This document shows, in pieces, positions 1-8,398 of a stretch of 64,000 nucleotides of DNA. Position numbers and translations under genes: made by a program. Location: contig JAGAXG010000045.1 of NCBI GenBank assembly GCA_017941035.1, positions 62,001 to 126,000 of the forward strand. The letters run 5' to 3'. This DNA is from a bacterium. Lineage in GTDB: Bacteria > Cyanobacteriota > Vampirovibrionia > Gastranaerophilales > Gastranaerophilaceae. Each line of letters starts with the position of its first letter. The first letter of the stretch is position 1. A model generated the notes under the pieces. The model did not search any database, had not been told where the DNA came from, and saw nothing but the letters and a program-made list of their open reading frames with translations.

Positions 1-1760
1 ACCACGCAAGATGTGTAACTTTCTTGATTTCTGATGGCGTAATCCCTGGAAATGAAGGAAGAAACTACGTTTTGAGAATGATTTTACGTCGTGCATTACG
101 CCACGGAAAAATCTTGGGAATGGAATTGCCATTCTTATATAAATTAGTTGACGTTATTGTTGCTAATTACGGAGAAGCTTATCCTGAACTTGTTAAAAAT
201 AAACAAAAAATTATTGATACAATTAAAGCCGAAGAAGAAAGATTTAACAAAACTCTTGATAGAGGGTACAAACTTCTTGAAGAATTTATTGAATCAAAAA
301 AAGATATCGATGGAGAAAGCGCGTTCAAACTTTATGATACATTTGGTTTCCCTCTTGAATTGACAAAAGAAATTGCTGAAGAAAACGGTTTAAAAGTCGA
401 CGAAGAAGGATACAAAATTGCAATGCAAGAACAAAAAGATCGTGCAAAAGCTGCAACAGCCAAAATTTCAGTTACAGGAGATATGAAGTATGCAAAAGTT
501 GAAAAAGAAGTCGGTTCAACAGAATTCATAGGCTATAGTGAAAATGAGTGCTACGATTCTAAAATTTTGGCTCAAATTGAAGGCGATGGGTATATTGATA
601 TTGTCCTTAACAAAACACCTTTTTATGCTGAATGCGGCGGTCAAATTGGCGACTCAGGAATTTTGGAAAATAATAATTTTAAAGCCGAAGTTTTAACAAC
701 TTTCAAAGTTAATGAACTTTATGTTCATCGCTGTCAAATTTTGAACGGAGAAGTTGAAATTGGAGCTGTAGTAAAAGCAAAAATTGATATTGATAAACGC
801 GAAGAAATAAGAGTTCACCATACTTCAGCTCACTTACTTCAAGCTGCACTGATTAAAATTATTGGTGATGAAGTTAAACAAGCTGGTTCTTATGTCGATA
901 ATGAAAGAATGAGATTTGACTTCACTTTCTCACGTTCGATGACTGCTGAAGAAATTAAAAAGACCGAAGATTTGATGAACAATTGGATTGGAGAAGGTTA
1001 TTCAATTAAAACTCAAGTTATGGGAATAAAAGAAGCTGAATTGACAGGTGCTACTGCTCTGTTTGGAGAAAAATACGGAGACACTGTTCGTGTTGTTTCA
1101 ATCGAAAAAGACGGACAGTCTATTTCAAAAGAATTCTGCGCAGGAACACACGCAAGAGAATTGAAAGATTTGAGACTTGTTAAAATAGTTTCTGAAGGTG
1201 CGATTGCAGCAGGTACAAGAAGAATTGAAGTTGTTGTTTCAAAATCTGCAATTAAATATATAAACGCAAAAGTTGAAGTAACTGACAAGCTTTCTAATAA
1301 ATTTAAAGCCCATTATGATGAAATAGAAGACAGAATTGAAAAAATTCAAGAAGATAATAAATCTTTGCAAAAAGAAGTTGAAAAATTACAAGAAGAAAAT
1401 GCCAGAGCAAAATTCTCAGCCTTTGTTGATAGAGCACAGGATATAAACGGAGGTAAATTATTTATTTCAAAAGTTACCAACCTCACTCCTGTGGCTATGA
1501 AGATAGGTATAGAACTTCTTTCTCACAAGCTTGGCAAAGAAAACATTGTCGTTTTGGCAGGAGAAAGAACTGTTGCGGCAAAAGTTTCAGAGTCTTTTGT
1601 TCAAAAAGGAATAAATGCAGGTAAAATTGTTGGAGAAATTGCACGCGCGACAGGTGCTAACGGAGGAGGAAAACCTAATTTCGCTCAAGGCGGAGTGAAA
1701 GATACCACAAAACTCGATGAAATTTTAACCAAAATTGAAACTGACATTAAAGCAATTTAA
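1..1760 (+). CDS. alaS: Alanine--tRNA ligase, 3' part (5' end outside window)
   Basis: The frame is open from the first bases of the window, so the gene begins upstream; about 586 C-terminal residues are visible of the roughly 870 usual for AlaRS. The visible part starts in the catalytic core at the family motif 'ISDGVIPGNEGRNYVLRMIL'. The editing domain shows the zinc-ligand pattern HTSAH and CAGTH. A coiled-coil stretch (EEIEDRIEKIQEDNKSLQKE-like) leads into the DHHA1 domain, which ends with GANGGGKPNFAQGG. The enzyme charges tRNA-Ala in the cytoplasm and removes misacylated Ser or Gly. The TTG at 24 is an internal codon, not a real start. The 3' end overlaps the convergent small gene at 1747-1980 by 14 bp. 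Confidence 0.97.
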   Translation, partial: HARCVTFLISDGVIPGNEGRNYVLRMILRRALRHGKILGMELPFLYKLVDVIVANYGEAYPELVKNKQKIIDTIKAEEERFNKTLDRGYKLLEEFIESKKDIDGESAFKLYDTFGFPLELTKEIAEENGLKVDEEGYKIAMQEQKDRAKAATAKISVTGDMKYAKVEKEVGSTEFIGYSENECYDSKILAQIEGDGYIDIVLNKTPFYAECGGQIGDSGILENNNFKAEVLTTFKVNELYVHRCQILNGEVEIGAVVKAKIDIDKREEIRVHHTSAHLLQAALIKIIGDEVKQAGSYVDNERMRFDFTFSRSMTAEEIKKTEDLMNNWIGEGYSIKTQVMGIKEAELTGATALFGEKYGDTVRVVSIEKDGQSISKEFCAGTHARELKDLRLVKIVSEGAIAAGTRRIEVVVSKSAIKYINAKVEVTDKLSNKFKAHYDEIEDRIEKIQEDNKSLQKEVEKLQEENARAKFSAFVDRAQDINGGKLFISKVTNLTPVAMKIGIELLSHKLGKENIVVLAGERTVAAKVSESFVQKGINAGKIVGEIARATGANGGGKPNFAQGGVKDTTKLDEILTKIETDIKAI

Positions 1761-1980
1761 CATAAGCTTTTTTATAAATTTTATCATCAAAAATATCATA
1801 ATCTCTCAAAAGTTCACTACTCTTCTGAGAGATTATTTTTGCAAGGGGTAAAAGTAAATAATAATCAGAATCCTCAGAAATGACATTATTTTCAAACAGT
1901 TTATAAAAACAATTCGTAAGACATCTTATTTCATCAATATTTTCTTGAATTTTTCCTGAAAACTCTTTTATCTCTTTCAT
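1747..1980 (-). CDS. Small hypothetical protein, 77 aa
   Basis: I chose the ATG at 1980 (protein begins MKEIKEFSGKIQ) because AAAGGAAT lies 3-4 nt upstream on the coding strand; the longer frame starting at 2022 has no such site. The protein looks mostly alpha-helical and charged, with no signal peptide or membrane segment. It is divergent from the XRE regulator at 2045 and its last codons overlap the 3' end of alaS in convergent orientation. I do not recognise a family. The ribosome-binding site and clean spacing argue that it is real. Confidence 0.5.
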   Translation of the reverse strand: MKEIKEFSGKIQENIDEIRCLTNCFYKLFENNVISEDSDYYLLLPLAKIISQKSSELLRDYDIFDDKIYKKAYVKLL

Positions 1981-2044
1981 ATTATTCCTTTCTATATCTA
2001 ATGTAAACTTTAGTTTTACCAAAGCTTAATATATTGAAAATCAC

Positions 2045-2281
2045 ATGTCAACTAATGATAATAAAAATATGAATATTAGAGCATTAGGATTAAACATAAG
2101 AGCAGAAAGAAACAGAAAAGAGCTATCACAAGAACAACTAGCAGAGTTAGTGGATTTGAGCTCTAATTCTATTTTGCAAATTGAGAAAGGGCGTCAAATT
2201 CCAAATGCAATTAATTTGTATCTTATTGCGAAAGTTTTGAAAGTTGATATAAACGAATTGTATAAAGGTATTGAGGATTGA
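2045..2281 (+). CDS. XRE-family HTH transcriptional regulator, 78 aa
   Basis: The protein is essentially one Cro/C1-type helix-turn-helix: residues ~13-70 contain 'LGLNIRAERNRKELSQEQLA' followed by LSSNSILQIEKGRQIPN and LIAKVLKVDINELY, the standard five-helix pattern. Such proteins bind operator DNA as dimers; with no extra domain it probably senses nothing itself. There is no Shine-Dalgarno before the ATG. The gene is divergent from the small gene at 1747-1980 and is followed, after 64 bp containing a palindrome, by dut. It ends with TGA, one of several TGA stops in the window. Confidence 0.85.
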   Translation: MSTNDNKNMNIRALGLNIRAERNRKELSQEQLAELVDLSSNSILQIEKGRQIPNAINLYLIAKVLKVDINELYKGIED

Positions 2282-2310
2282 TAAGGGAGAGTTCCTTTTC
2301 AAAAGAGCAG

Positions 2311-2330
2311 GTCGGCTTTACAAAGCCGAC
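2311..2330. repeat. REP-like palindrome between regulator and dut
   Basis: A perfect palindrome, GTCGGCTTT-AC-AAAGCCGAC, preceded by CAG. It matches the layout of the REP-like hairpins around 24.8-26.9 kb (short conserved TAGG/CAGG then a GT-rich arm), so I group it with them. It lies just upstream of the dut ribosome-binding site and has no T tail, so a terminator is unlikely. Confidence 0.55.
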
Positions 2331-2345
2331 ATTAAGGAGTTGATT

Positions 2346-2783
2346 ATGACATTATTAAAAATCGAGAGATTACCTCATAATAAAGTTTTACCTGAGTATA
2401 AAACTGACGGTGCGGCAGGCATGGATTTGTGTGCTGCAATAGAAGAATCTATAACATTAAGACCATTAGAGAGAAAATTAATTCCTACCGGAATAAAGAT
2501 AGAGCTTGAACACGGTTATGAAGCGCAAATAAGACCGCGTTCAGGACTTTCGATTAAACATGGGATAACACTAATAAACTGTGTCGGGACAATTGATGAA
2601 GATTACCGCGGCGAGGTTTGTGTTCCTATTGTAAATATTTCAAACGAAACTTACACGATAAAACCACAGGAAAGAATCGCACAGATGATTATTGCACGTG
2701 TCGAACAGGCAGAAATCGAGATTGTAACCGAGCTGACTGAAACTACACGCGGAGCAGGCGGTTTTGGTTCTACTGGGAAATAA
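2346..2783 (+). CDS. dut: dUTP diphosphatase (dUTPase), 145 aa
   Basis: Hydrolyses dUTP to dUMP and PPi, keeping uracil out of DNA and feeding thymidylate synthesis. The five trimeric-dUTPase motifs are present in order: AGMDLCAA, PRSGLS, 'GTIDEDYRGEVCVPIVN', RIAQMI and the C-terminal P-loop-like GAGGFGSTG. Length is normal for the trimeric family. I start at the ATG at 2346, preceded by AAGGAG, because the upstream in-frame start would add 25 residues crossing the 2311-2330 palindrome and not seen in dUTPases. The next gene follows 11 bp later and has its own ribosome-binding site. Confidence 0.97.
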   Translation: MTLLKIERLPHNKVLPEYKTDGAAGMDLCAAIEESITLRPLERKLIPTGIKIELEHGYEAQIRPRSGLSIKHGITLINCVGTIDEDYRGEVCVPIVNISNETYTIKPQERIAQMIIARVEQAEIEIVTELTETTRGAGGFGSTGK

Positions 2784-2794
2784 GGAGTATTAAA

Positions 2795-3175
2795 ATGTTA
2801 TTGCACACAATGATTAGGGTTAAAGATGTTGAAAAAAGCTTGAATTTTTACACAAAACTTTTTGATATGAAATTATCAGAAAAGCGCAGACTTGAAGATT
2901 GTTGGTTATATTTTTTAACTGACAAAGAATCAGGACAGCAGATAGAATTAACATATAATGACAATACCCCTAAAGATGGATATGAAATAGGGAGTGGATT
3001 TGGGCATTTTGCATTCGGGGTTAAGTCTTTGGAAGAATTTACAAAACGTTTAAAATCAAACGGATATGAATATTTATACGAGCCATTTGATTTAACAGGT
3101 AAAGGTTCAATGATAGCTTTTATTAAAGATCCTGACGGATATGAAATTGAACTTATAGAAAAAGTTAAGTGGTAG
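2795..3175 (+). CDS. Glyoxalase / VOC-superfamily protein (lactoylglutathione lyase-like), 126 aa
   Basis: One vicinal-oxygen-chelate module pair: the N-terminal HTMIRVKDVEKSLNFYTKLF motif and the C-terminal KDPDGYEIELIE motif give the expected metal ligands (His near the start of each half, Glu at the end of each half), as in glyoxalase I. The likely reaction is conversion of a methylglyoxal-thiol hemithioacetal to the lactoyl thioester, but VOC proteins vary and the substrate is inferred. AAGGAG precedes the ATG. It probably shares a transcript with dut and overlaps the convergent MFS gene by 11 bp. Confidence 0.85.
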   Translation: MLLHTMIRVKDVEKSLNFYTKLFDMKLSEKRRLEDCWLYFLTDKESGQQIELTYNDNTPKDGYEIGSGFGHFAFGVKSLEEFTKRLKSNGYEYLYEPFDLTGKGSMIAFIKDPDGYEIELIEKVKW

Positions 3176-4334
3176 TTTCTTTAAAAAGGAATTTAACCGT
3201 AAAAGAACAAAGCGCAGGTATAAATGAAATCACAACAAGCACCGGAACAATACTTGTTGCTTCTGCGATATAACCTATAATTGACATTGCAACAGCAACA
3301 ATACCCCATGAAAATCCGTTTATAAAACCACCTATTATACTTTTATATTGTGGAAGAACACTTTGCGCCATACTCATTGTAACCGGAGTAGCAAACATTG
3401 TCACAAACCCCATTATTGCATAAATCACAAATGACAAAACAGGCGCAGTCTTATAAGTAAACATAAATAATAACATCAACGGACATGTTGTTATCATTGA
3501 AATATAAAATACATTAGCTGTACCTATTTTCTTTTCAAATTTAGGACTTAAAAAAGAAGCTATTCCTCCAAATAAAAGAAATGCAAAAAGAGAAGAACCA
3601 ATTTCAAACTGTGTATAACCTTCTGATTTCCATAAAAATGGAAGTAATATTGAACAAGATGTCTGAATTAATGATTTTAAAAGTGCTATAAGATTTAAAA
3701 TATTTAATTTCCTATTAGATAATATATCTTTAAAAGCTTCCAACAAATTTATATGCGGTTTTGTTGAAGCTGTATTTGAAAACTTTGGAACCATTTTAAA
3801 CATCATAAAAGCCCAAAATACACCGATAATTGATAAAATCGGCATTTTAGATAAGCCTAAATACTGCGCAATTGCCGAAGAAAATAAAGGCCCCATAGAA
3901 AATCCTATTGTTCCGCAAGCTATAAAAATTCCTATATTACGAGACAAATCGGATGTTGTAAATTTTGAAATTAATCCTAAAGATTGCGGATGAAAAAGGC
4001 TGGAGCCTAAACTCCCCAAAACTATAAACAATATCATTAACCAAATATTATTTGAAGTCGGGGCCAAAGAAATAAATATAGAAGTAAAAATTAACCCCCA
4101 AAATATAAGCGCCCTTTTGCGCATATTATCTGCAAAATATCCAAAAATAGGTTGAAATAAAGATGAAAAAATATGAGAACAGCTTAAAATAATTGTAGCA
4201 ACAGGCATTGAGATACTTATCCTTTCTGCAATAAATGGCATAATTGGATTCAAAAATCCGGTGTAAATGTCATTTATAAAATGTCCTGCGCTAAACCATA
4301 TTTGCGGCCTACGTTCTTCTTTGTTATAAAGCAT
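3165..4334 (-). CDS. MFS transporter, fosmidomycin-resistance (Fsr)-like
   Basis: A 389-residue inner-membrane protein with about 12 hydrophobic segments. The opening GHFINDIYTGFLNPIMPFI, the QPIFGYFAD loop after helix 2 and the SLFHPQSLGLIS segment are typical of the Fsr-type branch of the major facilitator superfamily, drug/proton antiporters. The actual substrate cannot be read from sequence. The gene is divergent from the sensor kinase at 4420 across 85 bp and convergent with the VOC gene. Confidence 0.8.
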   Translation of the reverse strand: MLYNKEERRPQIWFSAGHFINDIYTGFLNPIMPFIAERISISMPVATIILSCSHIFSSLFQPIFGYFADNMRKRALIFWGLIFTSIFISLAPTSNNIWLMILFIVLGSLGSSLFHPQSLGLISKFTTSDLSRNIGIFIACGTIGFSMGPLFSSAIAQYLGLSKMPILSIIGVFWAFMMFKMVPKFSNTASTKPHINLLEAFKDILSNRKLNILNLIALLKSLIQTSCSILLPFLWKSEGYTQFEIGSSLFAFLLFGGIASFLSPKFEKKIGTANVFYISMITTCPLMLLFMFTYKTAPVLSFVIYAIMGFVTMFATPVTMSMAQSVLPQYKSIIGGFINGFSWGIVAVAMSIIGYIAEATSIVPVLVVISFIPALCSFTVKFLFKETTT

Positions 4335-4404
4335 AAATTTATATTGACACCAAAATTTTAAAAAATCAATTCACGTTTTTTGTTATATGTAATTTTATCA
4401 TTTA

Positions 4405-4422
4405 TGATATAATTGCAATATG
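4405..4422 (+). promoter_or_regulatory. Extended -10 promoter giving a probably leaderless mRNA for the sensor kinase
   Basis: TGATATAAT is a perfect TGnTATAAT extended -10. Exactly six bases (TGCAAT) separate the TATAAT at 4408-4413 from the ATG at 4420, so a start site 7 nt after the box falls on the A of the ATG. No Shine-Dalgarno is present. The same layout recurs at several other genes in the window. Confidence 0.6.
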
Positions 4423-6171
4423 AAAGAAAATTTTACTTCACAAAATCGTTTAATTATTTTTGGTTTGGTTTTTAGCACTTTATTGATTATGGCAATAGCA
4501 TTGTTTTCAATATTTAATATTCAGAAAAATCTTAACACATCATATCAAAATTTCGGACAAGTCATTTCGAAAACATTAGCCATAGAAACTTCTGATCTTG
4601 TAAAAAAATCAAAAGATAATACTTCTCAAATTTTAAAATCTCATTCAGATTTAATTTTGAAATCTCATAAAGATATTATATTTATTGAATTTAGAGATAA
4701 TCAAGGTAAAATAATTTACAAAGCTAAGAATTCCAGCAACGAAACTTCAAGTATTACAGTTTCTTCTCCTATGGAAAATTTTGGTTCAGTTACAATAGGT
4801 CTTTCAGGAGCAATAATTGACAAAGTTTCTTCAACCACAAGAGCGTCTATATTATTTGTTTTTGTAATAGTTTGGCTGGTTTTTGCATTTGTAATTCTAA
4901 TTAATACATATTTAATAACTCGAGAACTGAAAATTCTTCACAACGGTGTAAAACGTATATCTTCCGGAGAATTCGGTTACAAAATTGAAGCTAAAGAAGT
5001 TAGCGAAGAAGTACTTTCTTTGTTTAAGGCATTTAATGATATGTCTGCCAGACTCAGAATATACGAAGAAGCAAATGTTGAAGAAATAACTCTTGAACGT
5101 AATAAATTGGAAGCCGTTTTGATGAGCATAGCAAACGGTGTTGTTGTCTGCGATAATAATGATATCGTTACACTAATTAACGAACATGCTAAAGAAATGC
5201 TTGAACTACAAGATAATCAGCTTCTTGATATGAATATAAAAAATTACGTTGACTCTGACGGGAATTTCTGTTTCTCCGAAAAAATTGATGAATATAAAAA
5301 ATTATCCCTAGAAGAAAAATCTAAAAAACCTGTAATTTTTAATATTTCACTTGATGATAAAACTCTAAAAGCGATTATTTCGCCAATGTTTACAAGGAAT
5401 CACAGCTATATTGGTTATATAATTGTTTTAATCGACATTACTCGAGAAACAGAAATGGATATAATGAAATCCCACTTTATTTCAAATGTTTCACACGAAT
5501 TGAGAACCCCTGTTACTGTTCTAAGAACATACATAGATACTCTTTATGATATGGGACAGGATTTTGATTATAATGAACAAAAAGAATTTATAGGCACACT
5601 GCATACCGAAATAGTAAGACTCCAAAATATGGTTAATGACATTTTAGATTTTTCAAGACTTGATTCAAACGCAAAAATTGAGAAATCCGAAAATGATATT
5701 TCTCAACTTGTGGATTATTGTGTTTCAGAAGTTCAACCTCTTTTAAAAGAGCACAATTTAAAAATAAAAACCGATAAAGAAGATAATATTCCTCTTATAA
5801 ATTGTAATTATGATTCAATCGCAAGAGCATTAACAAACTATCTTTCAAACGCAATAAAATATGCTCCGCAAGATTCATCAATCAATGTCAAACTATATAA
5901 AGAGCCTGAAAAAAATCAAATTGTAGTAACAGTAAGAGACGAAGGAATAGGAATTCCCCCTGAATATCATAAAAAAGTTTTTGAAAGATTTTATAGAGTA
6001 GAAAACAAAACCCACAGCGTCAAAGGAACAGGCTTAGGACTTCATTTGGTTAAAACTACGATCGAAAAACATCACCACGGACATGTTTTTGTAAATTCAG
6101 TGCCTGAACATGGCTCAACTTTTGGATTTACACTTCCAATTGTAGATGAGGATGATGACGAATTAGTTTAG
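4420..6171 (+). CDS. Membrane sensor histidine kinase (HAMP-PAS-HisKA-HATPase), orphan
   Basis: 583 residues: transmembrane helix ~13-33, extracytoplasmic sensor ~35-140, second helix ~143-167, HAMP linker ~168-225, PAS domain ~228-340 (ANGVVVCDNNDIV), then HisKA with the phospho-acceptor His359 in SHELRTPVTVLRTYID, and a HATPase domain with N box (NYLSNAIKYAP), G1 (DEGIGIP), F box (FERFYRV) and G2 (GTGLGLHLVK). The architecture is that of PhoR/VicK-type kinases. No response-regulator gene is adjacent, so the partner must lie elsewhere. A terminator follows at 6275. The signal is unknown. Confidence 0.93.
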   Translation: MKENFTSQNRLIIFGLVFSTLLIMAIALFSIFNIQKNLNTSYQNFGQVISKTLAIETSDLVKKSKDNTSQILKSHSDLILKSHKDIIFIEFRDNQGKIIYKAKNSSNETSSITVSSPMENFGSVTIGLSGAIIDKVSSTTRASILFVFVIVWLVFAFVILINTYLITRELKILHNGVKRISSGEFGYKIEAKEVSEEVLSLFKAFNDMSARLRIYEEANVEEITLERNKLEAVLMSIANGVVVCDNNDIVTLINEHAKEMLELQDNQLLDMNIKNYVDSDGNFCFSEKIDEYKKLSLEEKSKKPVIFNISLDDKTLKAIISPMFTRNHSYIGYIIVLIDITRETEMDIMKSHFISNVSHELRTPVTVLRTYIDTLYDMGQDFDYNEQKEFIGTLHTEIVRLQNMVNDILDFSRLDSNAKIEKSENDISQLVDYCVSEVQPLLKEHNLKIKTDKEDNIPLINCNYDSIARALTNYLSNAIKYAPQDSSINVKLYKEPEKNQIVVTVRDEGIGIPPEYHKKVFERFYRVENKTHSVKGTGLGLHLVKTTIEKHHHGHVFVNSVPEHGSTFGFTLPIVDEDDDELV

Positions 6172-6274
6172 AATGTTGCTTGATATGACAAATTATGTCA
6201 TTGCTAGGACGAACAAAGTGAGAACGTCACAATCTCATAATATTTTATTACTGTCAATTTATGCAGAAAAAAAA

Positions 6275-6302
6275 TCCCGCATATAGCGGGAAAATCTTTT
6301 TT
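6275..6302 (+). terminator. Rho-independent terminator after the sensor kinase
   Basis: Hairpin TCCCGC-ATATA-GCGGGA followed by a T-rich tail (AAAATCTTTTTT) about 100 bp after the kinase stop. The intervening bases 6195-6235 (CATTGCTAGGACGAAC...) resemble the 'CATTGCGAGGA...' intergenic repeats of other bacteria, but no second copy was seen here. Confidence 0.75.
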
Positions 6303-6407
6303 AGAATAGGAAATTGTTCTCTCTTAATTTAAACGGAATTCTCTCTTAATATCCTTTTGTTTACTTAATGTTTACATATATATAAAGTATATATTATTTT
6401 ATATATT

Positions 6408-7034
6408 TCACATCAGAGAGAATTCGTTACATAAATTAACGATATATTCTAACGCAACTAATTTCTTTACACAAATCGCCCTGATGTACGAGCCACTGCG
6501 GGTGGGATGGTTGGTCCTGATCGTGTACGTACTGTAGAAGCCGCGGAAGTACGCGAGGTCTGCGGTGTACTCTGAACTAGACCACAAGGTGTTCCAGGAC
6601 GAGCCTAAACCAATTACGCCAAAGGGTACTATATCTTTTCCAAATTTATTTGGTCCTTTAGCTCCATTCAAATCATAAAAGCCTGCGATACATCTGGTAT
6701 TTGTTGAACGAGCTTCTTTTTTTTGTCCTTTATACTCCACTGCATCAGGGTCACTTATTAGACAATTATTCTTATTCATGTATGTTAAGATCATTGGTGT
6801 TCCGTCTGCTAACACAAAACCAGCTACATCCAAATATTTTTTTTGTCTATTCCAGTAAAAGCCACTTTCGTAATATCCTCAACTTTAAATGGCTCTGCTC
6901 CATCTTGTTGGATTGTTTCATATGGCAAGCAATCTTTTAAATTATCTTTTCCACAAATTGTTACTATCTTTAAATGCTCAGATAATCTCTTTACAAATGA
7001 TTCCGTATCATTATAATAAGGTCCGATTCCGATT
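6408..7034 (-). pseudogene. Decayed pilin-like gene with variable lectin-like C-terminus
   Basis: Remnant of a paralogue of the pilin-like gene at 30441-31671. Reading minus strand from 7034, the frame encodes GIGPYYNDTESFVKRLSEHL...CLPYETIQQDG, matching the paralogue, but an in-frame TAA lies just upstream and the pilin N-terminus is gone. At 6837-6844 a run of eight A (coding strand) shifts the frame; nine A would join it to the second part, DVAGFVLADGTPM...FYDLNGAKGPNKFGKD...GLGSSWNTLWSSSE...IRAICVK. The original stop after ICVK is also lost, adding about 16 residues. The C-terminal codons are rich in NNC, like the paralogue (see findings). Three independent lesions make function unlikely. 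Confidence 0.8.
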
Positions 7035-7061
7035 TAGAATCAAAATAATCATAAAATATAC

Positions 7062-7097
7062 AAAAAAAAGGGCTTTTAAGACAAGCCCTTTTTTTTT
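7062..7097 (-). terminator. Bidirectional-looking terminator after fabZ
   Basis: GGGCTT and AAGCCC form a hairpin flanked by A8 on one side and T9 on the other, so it has a U tail when read from either strand. Its position 17 bp after the fabZ stop fits termination of the minus-strand lpx run. Confidence 0.8.
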
Positions 7098-7113
7098 ATT
7101 ACTGTTTTTAACC

Positions 7114-7566
7114 TTATGTCAAAGCAAAAGTCATATCCGCCTCTACGCATACTTTACCATCAACTCTGCCTATTCCGTGAGCTTTGCAGATAGGGCCTTT
7201 TAATTTTGTTAATTCAATTTCCATCTCAAATTTATCACCAGGTCTTACGATATTTTTAAATCTTGCATTTTCAACTCCTGCATAAAGAGCTAATTTGCCT
7301 TGGAACTGAGGTAATTTTAACAAAATAGGAGCCGAACATTGAGCCATTGCTTCCAATTGTAAAACTCCTGGCATTACTGGATTATTCGGGAAGTGTCCTT
7401 GGAAAAATTCTTCATTCATTGTCAAATTTTTGTACCCCTTACAATATTTACCCGGAACACACTCTGTAATTCTATCTACCAATAAAAACGGATATCTGTG
7501 AGGCAACATATCCATTATTTGGAATATATCCATACTAAACGCTTCTTCTTTAATTTCTTCAGTCAT
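7114..7566 (-). CDS. fabZ: 3-hydroxyacyl-ACP dehydratase FabZ, 150 aa
   Basis: Dehydrates (3R)-hydroxyacyl-ACP in fatty-acid elongation, and by acting on 3-hydroxyacyl-ACP balances supply to lipid A synthesis. The hot-dog-fold signature is clear: DMLPHRYPFLLVDRI contains the catalytic His, and FFQGHFPNNPVMPGVLQLEAMAQ is the second active-site segment with the catalytic Glu. Length is normal. AAGGAG precedes the ATG by 8 nt. It lies 12 bp after lpxC on the same strand, the classic lpxD/lpxC/fabZ grouping, and ends at a strong terminator. Confidence 0.97.
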   Translation of the reverse strand: MTEEIKEEAFSMDIFQIMDMLPHRYPFLLVDRITECVPGKYCKGYKNLTMNEEFFQGHFPNNPVMPGVLQLEAMAQCSAPILLKLPQFQGKLALYAGVENARFKNIVRPGDKFEMEIELTKLKGPICKAHGIGRVDGKVCVEADMTFALT

Positions 7567-7578
7567 TTTTTTTCTCCT

Positions 7579-8397
7579 TTATATTTCTATAATCTTATCT
7601 TTTAAAATTTTAGCAACCTTTACATGTACGGCATGTCCTGCTTCTTTTGCTAATATTTGGCATCTTAAATCTAATGGATTTATACCTGTTAAATATAAAT
7701 CTCCAACCAAATCAAGCATCTTATGTTTCAAGGGTTCACTATCAGAACGCAATTCATCAGAATAACCGCCATCATCCATAAAACCAAGAGTATTTTCTTT
7801 TCCAGCTCCTTGAGCAAATCCAAGCATCTGAAACTTCTTTAAATCTCTGTAAAAACCGAAAGTTCTTGCTTCTATTATTTCATCTTGATTTTTTGGATTA
7901 TAATTGACAAAACGTCTAACTTCTTGCGGATGATCATAATTTACCGCATAAGACATAAAAAGTTCTTTATCCGGTAAAATCACTAAACTTGTTTTACCAT
8001 TTAAGTAATAAACAGGTTCACTAACGGTATATTGTTTAGGTTTAAACATAAACGGTTTGTCTATGCCAGTCTTTTTAAATTCTTCGACCCAAATCTTTGA
8101 ACTCCCGTCTAAAATAGGAACTTCTTCTTCTGACATATAAATATCGGCTGAATCTATATGACAAAAAGCCAATGCAGCAGTAATATGTTCAGTTAGCATA
8201 GCTTTAGCTTTTTTGTTTCCTAAAACTACACAGTGATCTGTTGCAAGAACATTATCAACATTTGCAATAAAAGGTTCATTGTCTTTTACAAAATAACGTA
8301 TTTGACCACTGCTCGATGGTTTGATAACAACCTCGCAATGCTTATTTTTCATCAAACCGTTACCTGATATTTTAAGTTCACTTTTTAAAGTTACCAC
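7579..8397 (-). CDS. lpxC: UDP-3-O-acyl-N-acetylglucosamine deacetylase LpxC
   Basis: Committed, zinc-dependent step of lipid A synthesis. Visible signatures: LTEHITAALA (first zinc His), VPILDGSSKIW, 'EPLKHKMLDLVGDLYL' with the His and Asp zinc ligands, and AGHAVHVKVAK near the C-terminus. I prefer a GTG start at 8397 (MVTLKSELKISGNGLM, 272 aa), which aligns with the usual LpxC N-terminus and has AAGAGG 9 nt upstream; an in-frame TTG at 8427 would add ten residues and overlap lpxD by 29 bp. The residue usually found as His after 'GNGL' is Met here. It is essentially contiguous with lpxD. Confidence 0.95.
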   Translation of the reverse strand: MVTLKSELKISGNGLMKNKHCEVVIKPSSSGQIRYFVKDNEPFIANVDNVLATDHCVVLGNKKAKAMLTEHITAALAFCHIDSADIYMSEEEVPILDGSSKIWVEEFKKTGIDKPFMFKPKQYTVSEPVYYLNGKTSLVILPDKELFMSYAVNYDHPQEVRRFVNYNPKNQDEIIEARTFGFYRDLKKFQMLGFAQGAGKENTLGFMDDGGYSDELRSDSEPLKHKMLDLVGDLYLTGINPLDLRCQILAKEAGHAVHVKVAKILKDKIIEI

Positions 8398-8398
8398 C

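Noticed and set aside
2311-2330. Transcription terminator between the XRE gene and dut
   Set aside because: No T tail on either side, and it matches the REP-like palindromes elsewhere.
6195-6240. A dispersed 'CATTGCGAGGA'-type repeat
   Set aside because: Only one degenerate copy (CATTGCTAGGACGAAC...) was seen, so it cannot be called a repeat from this window.
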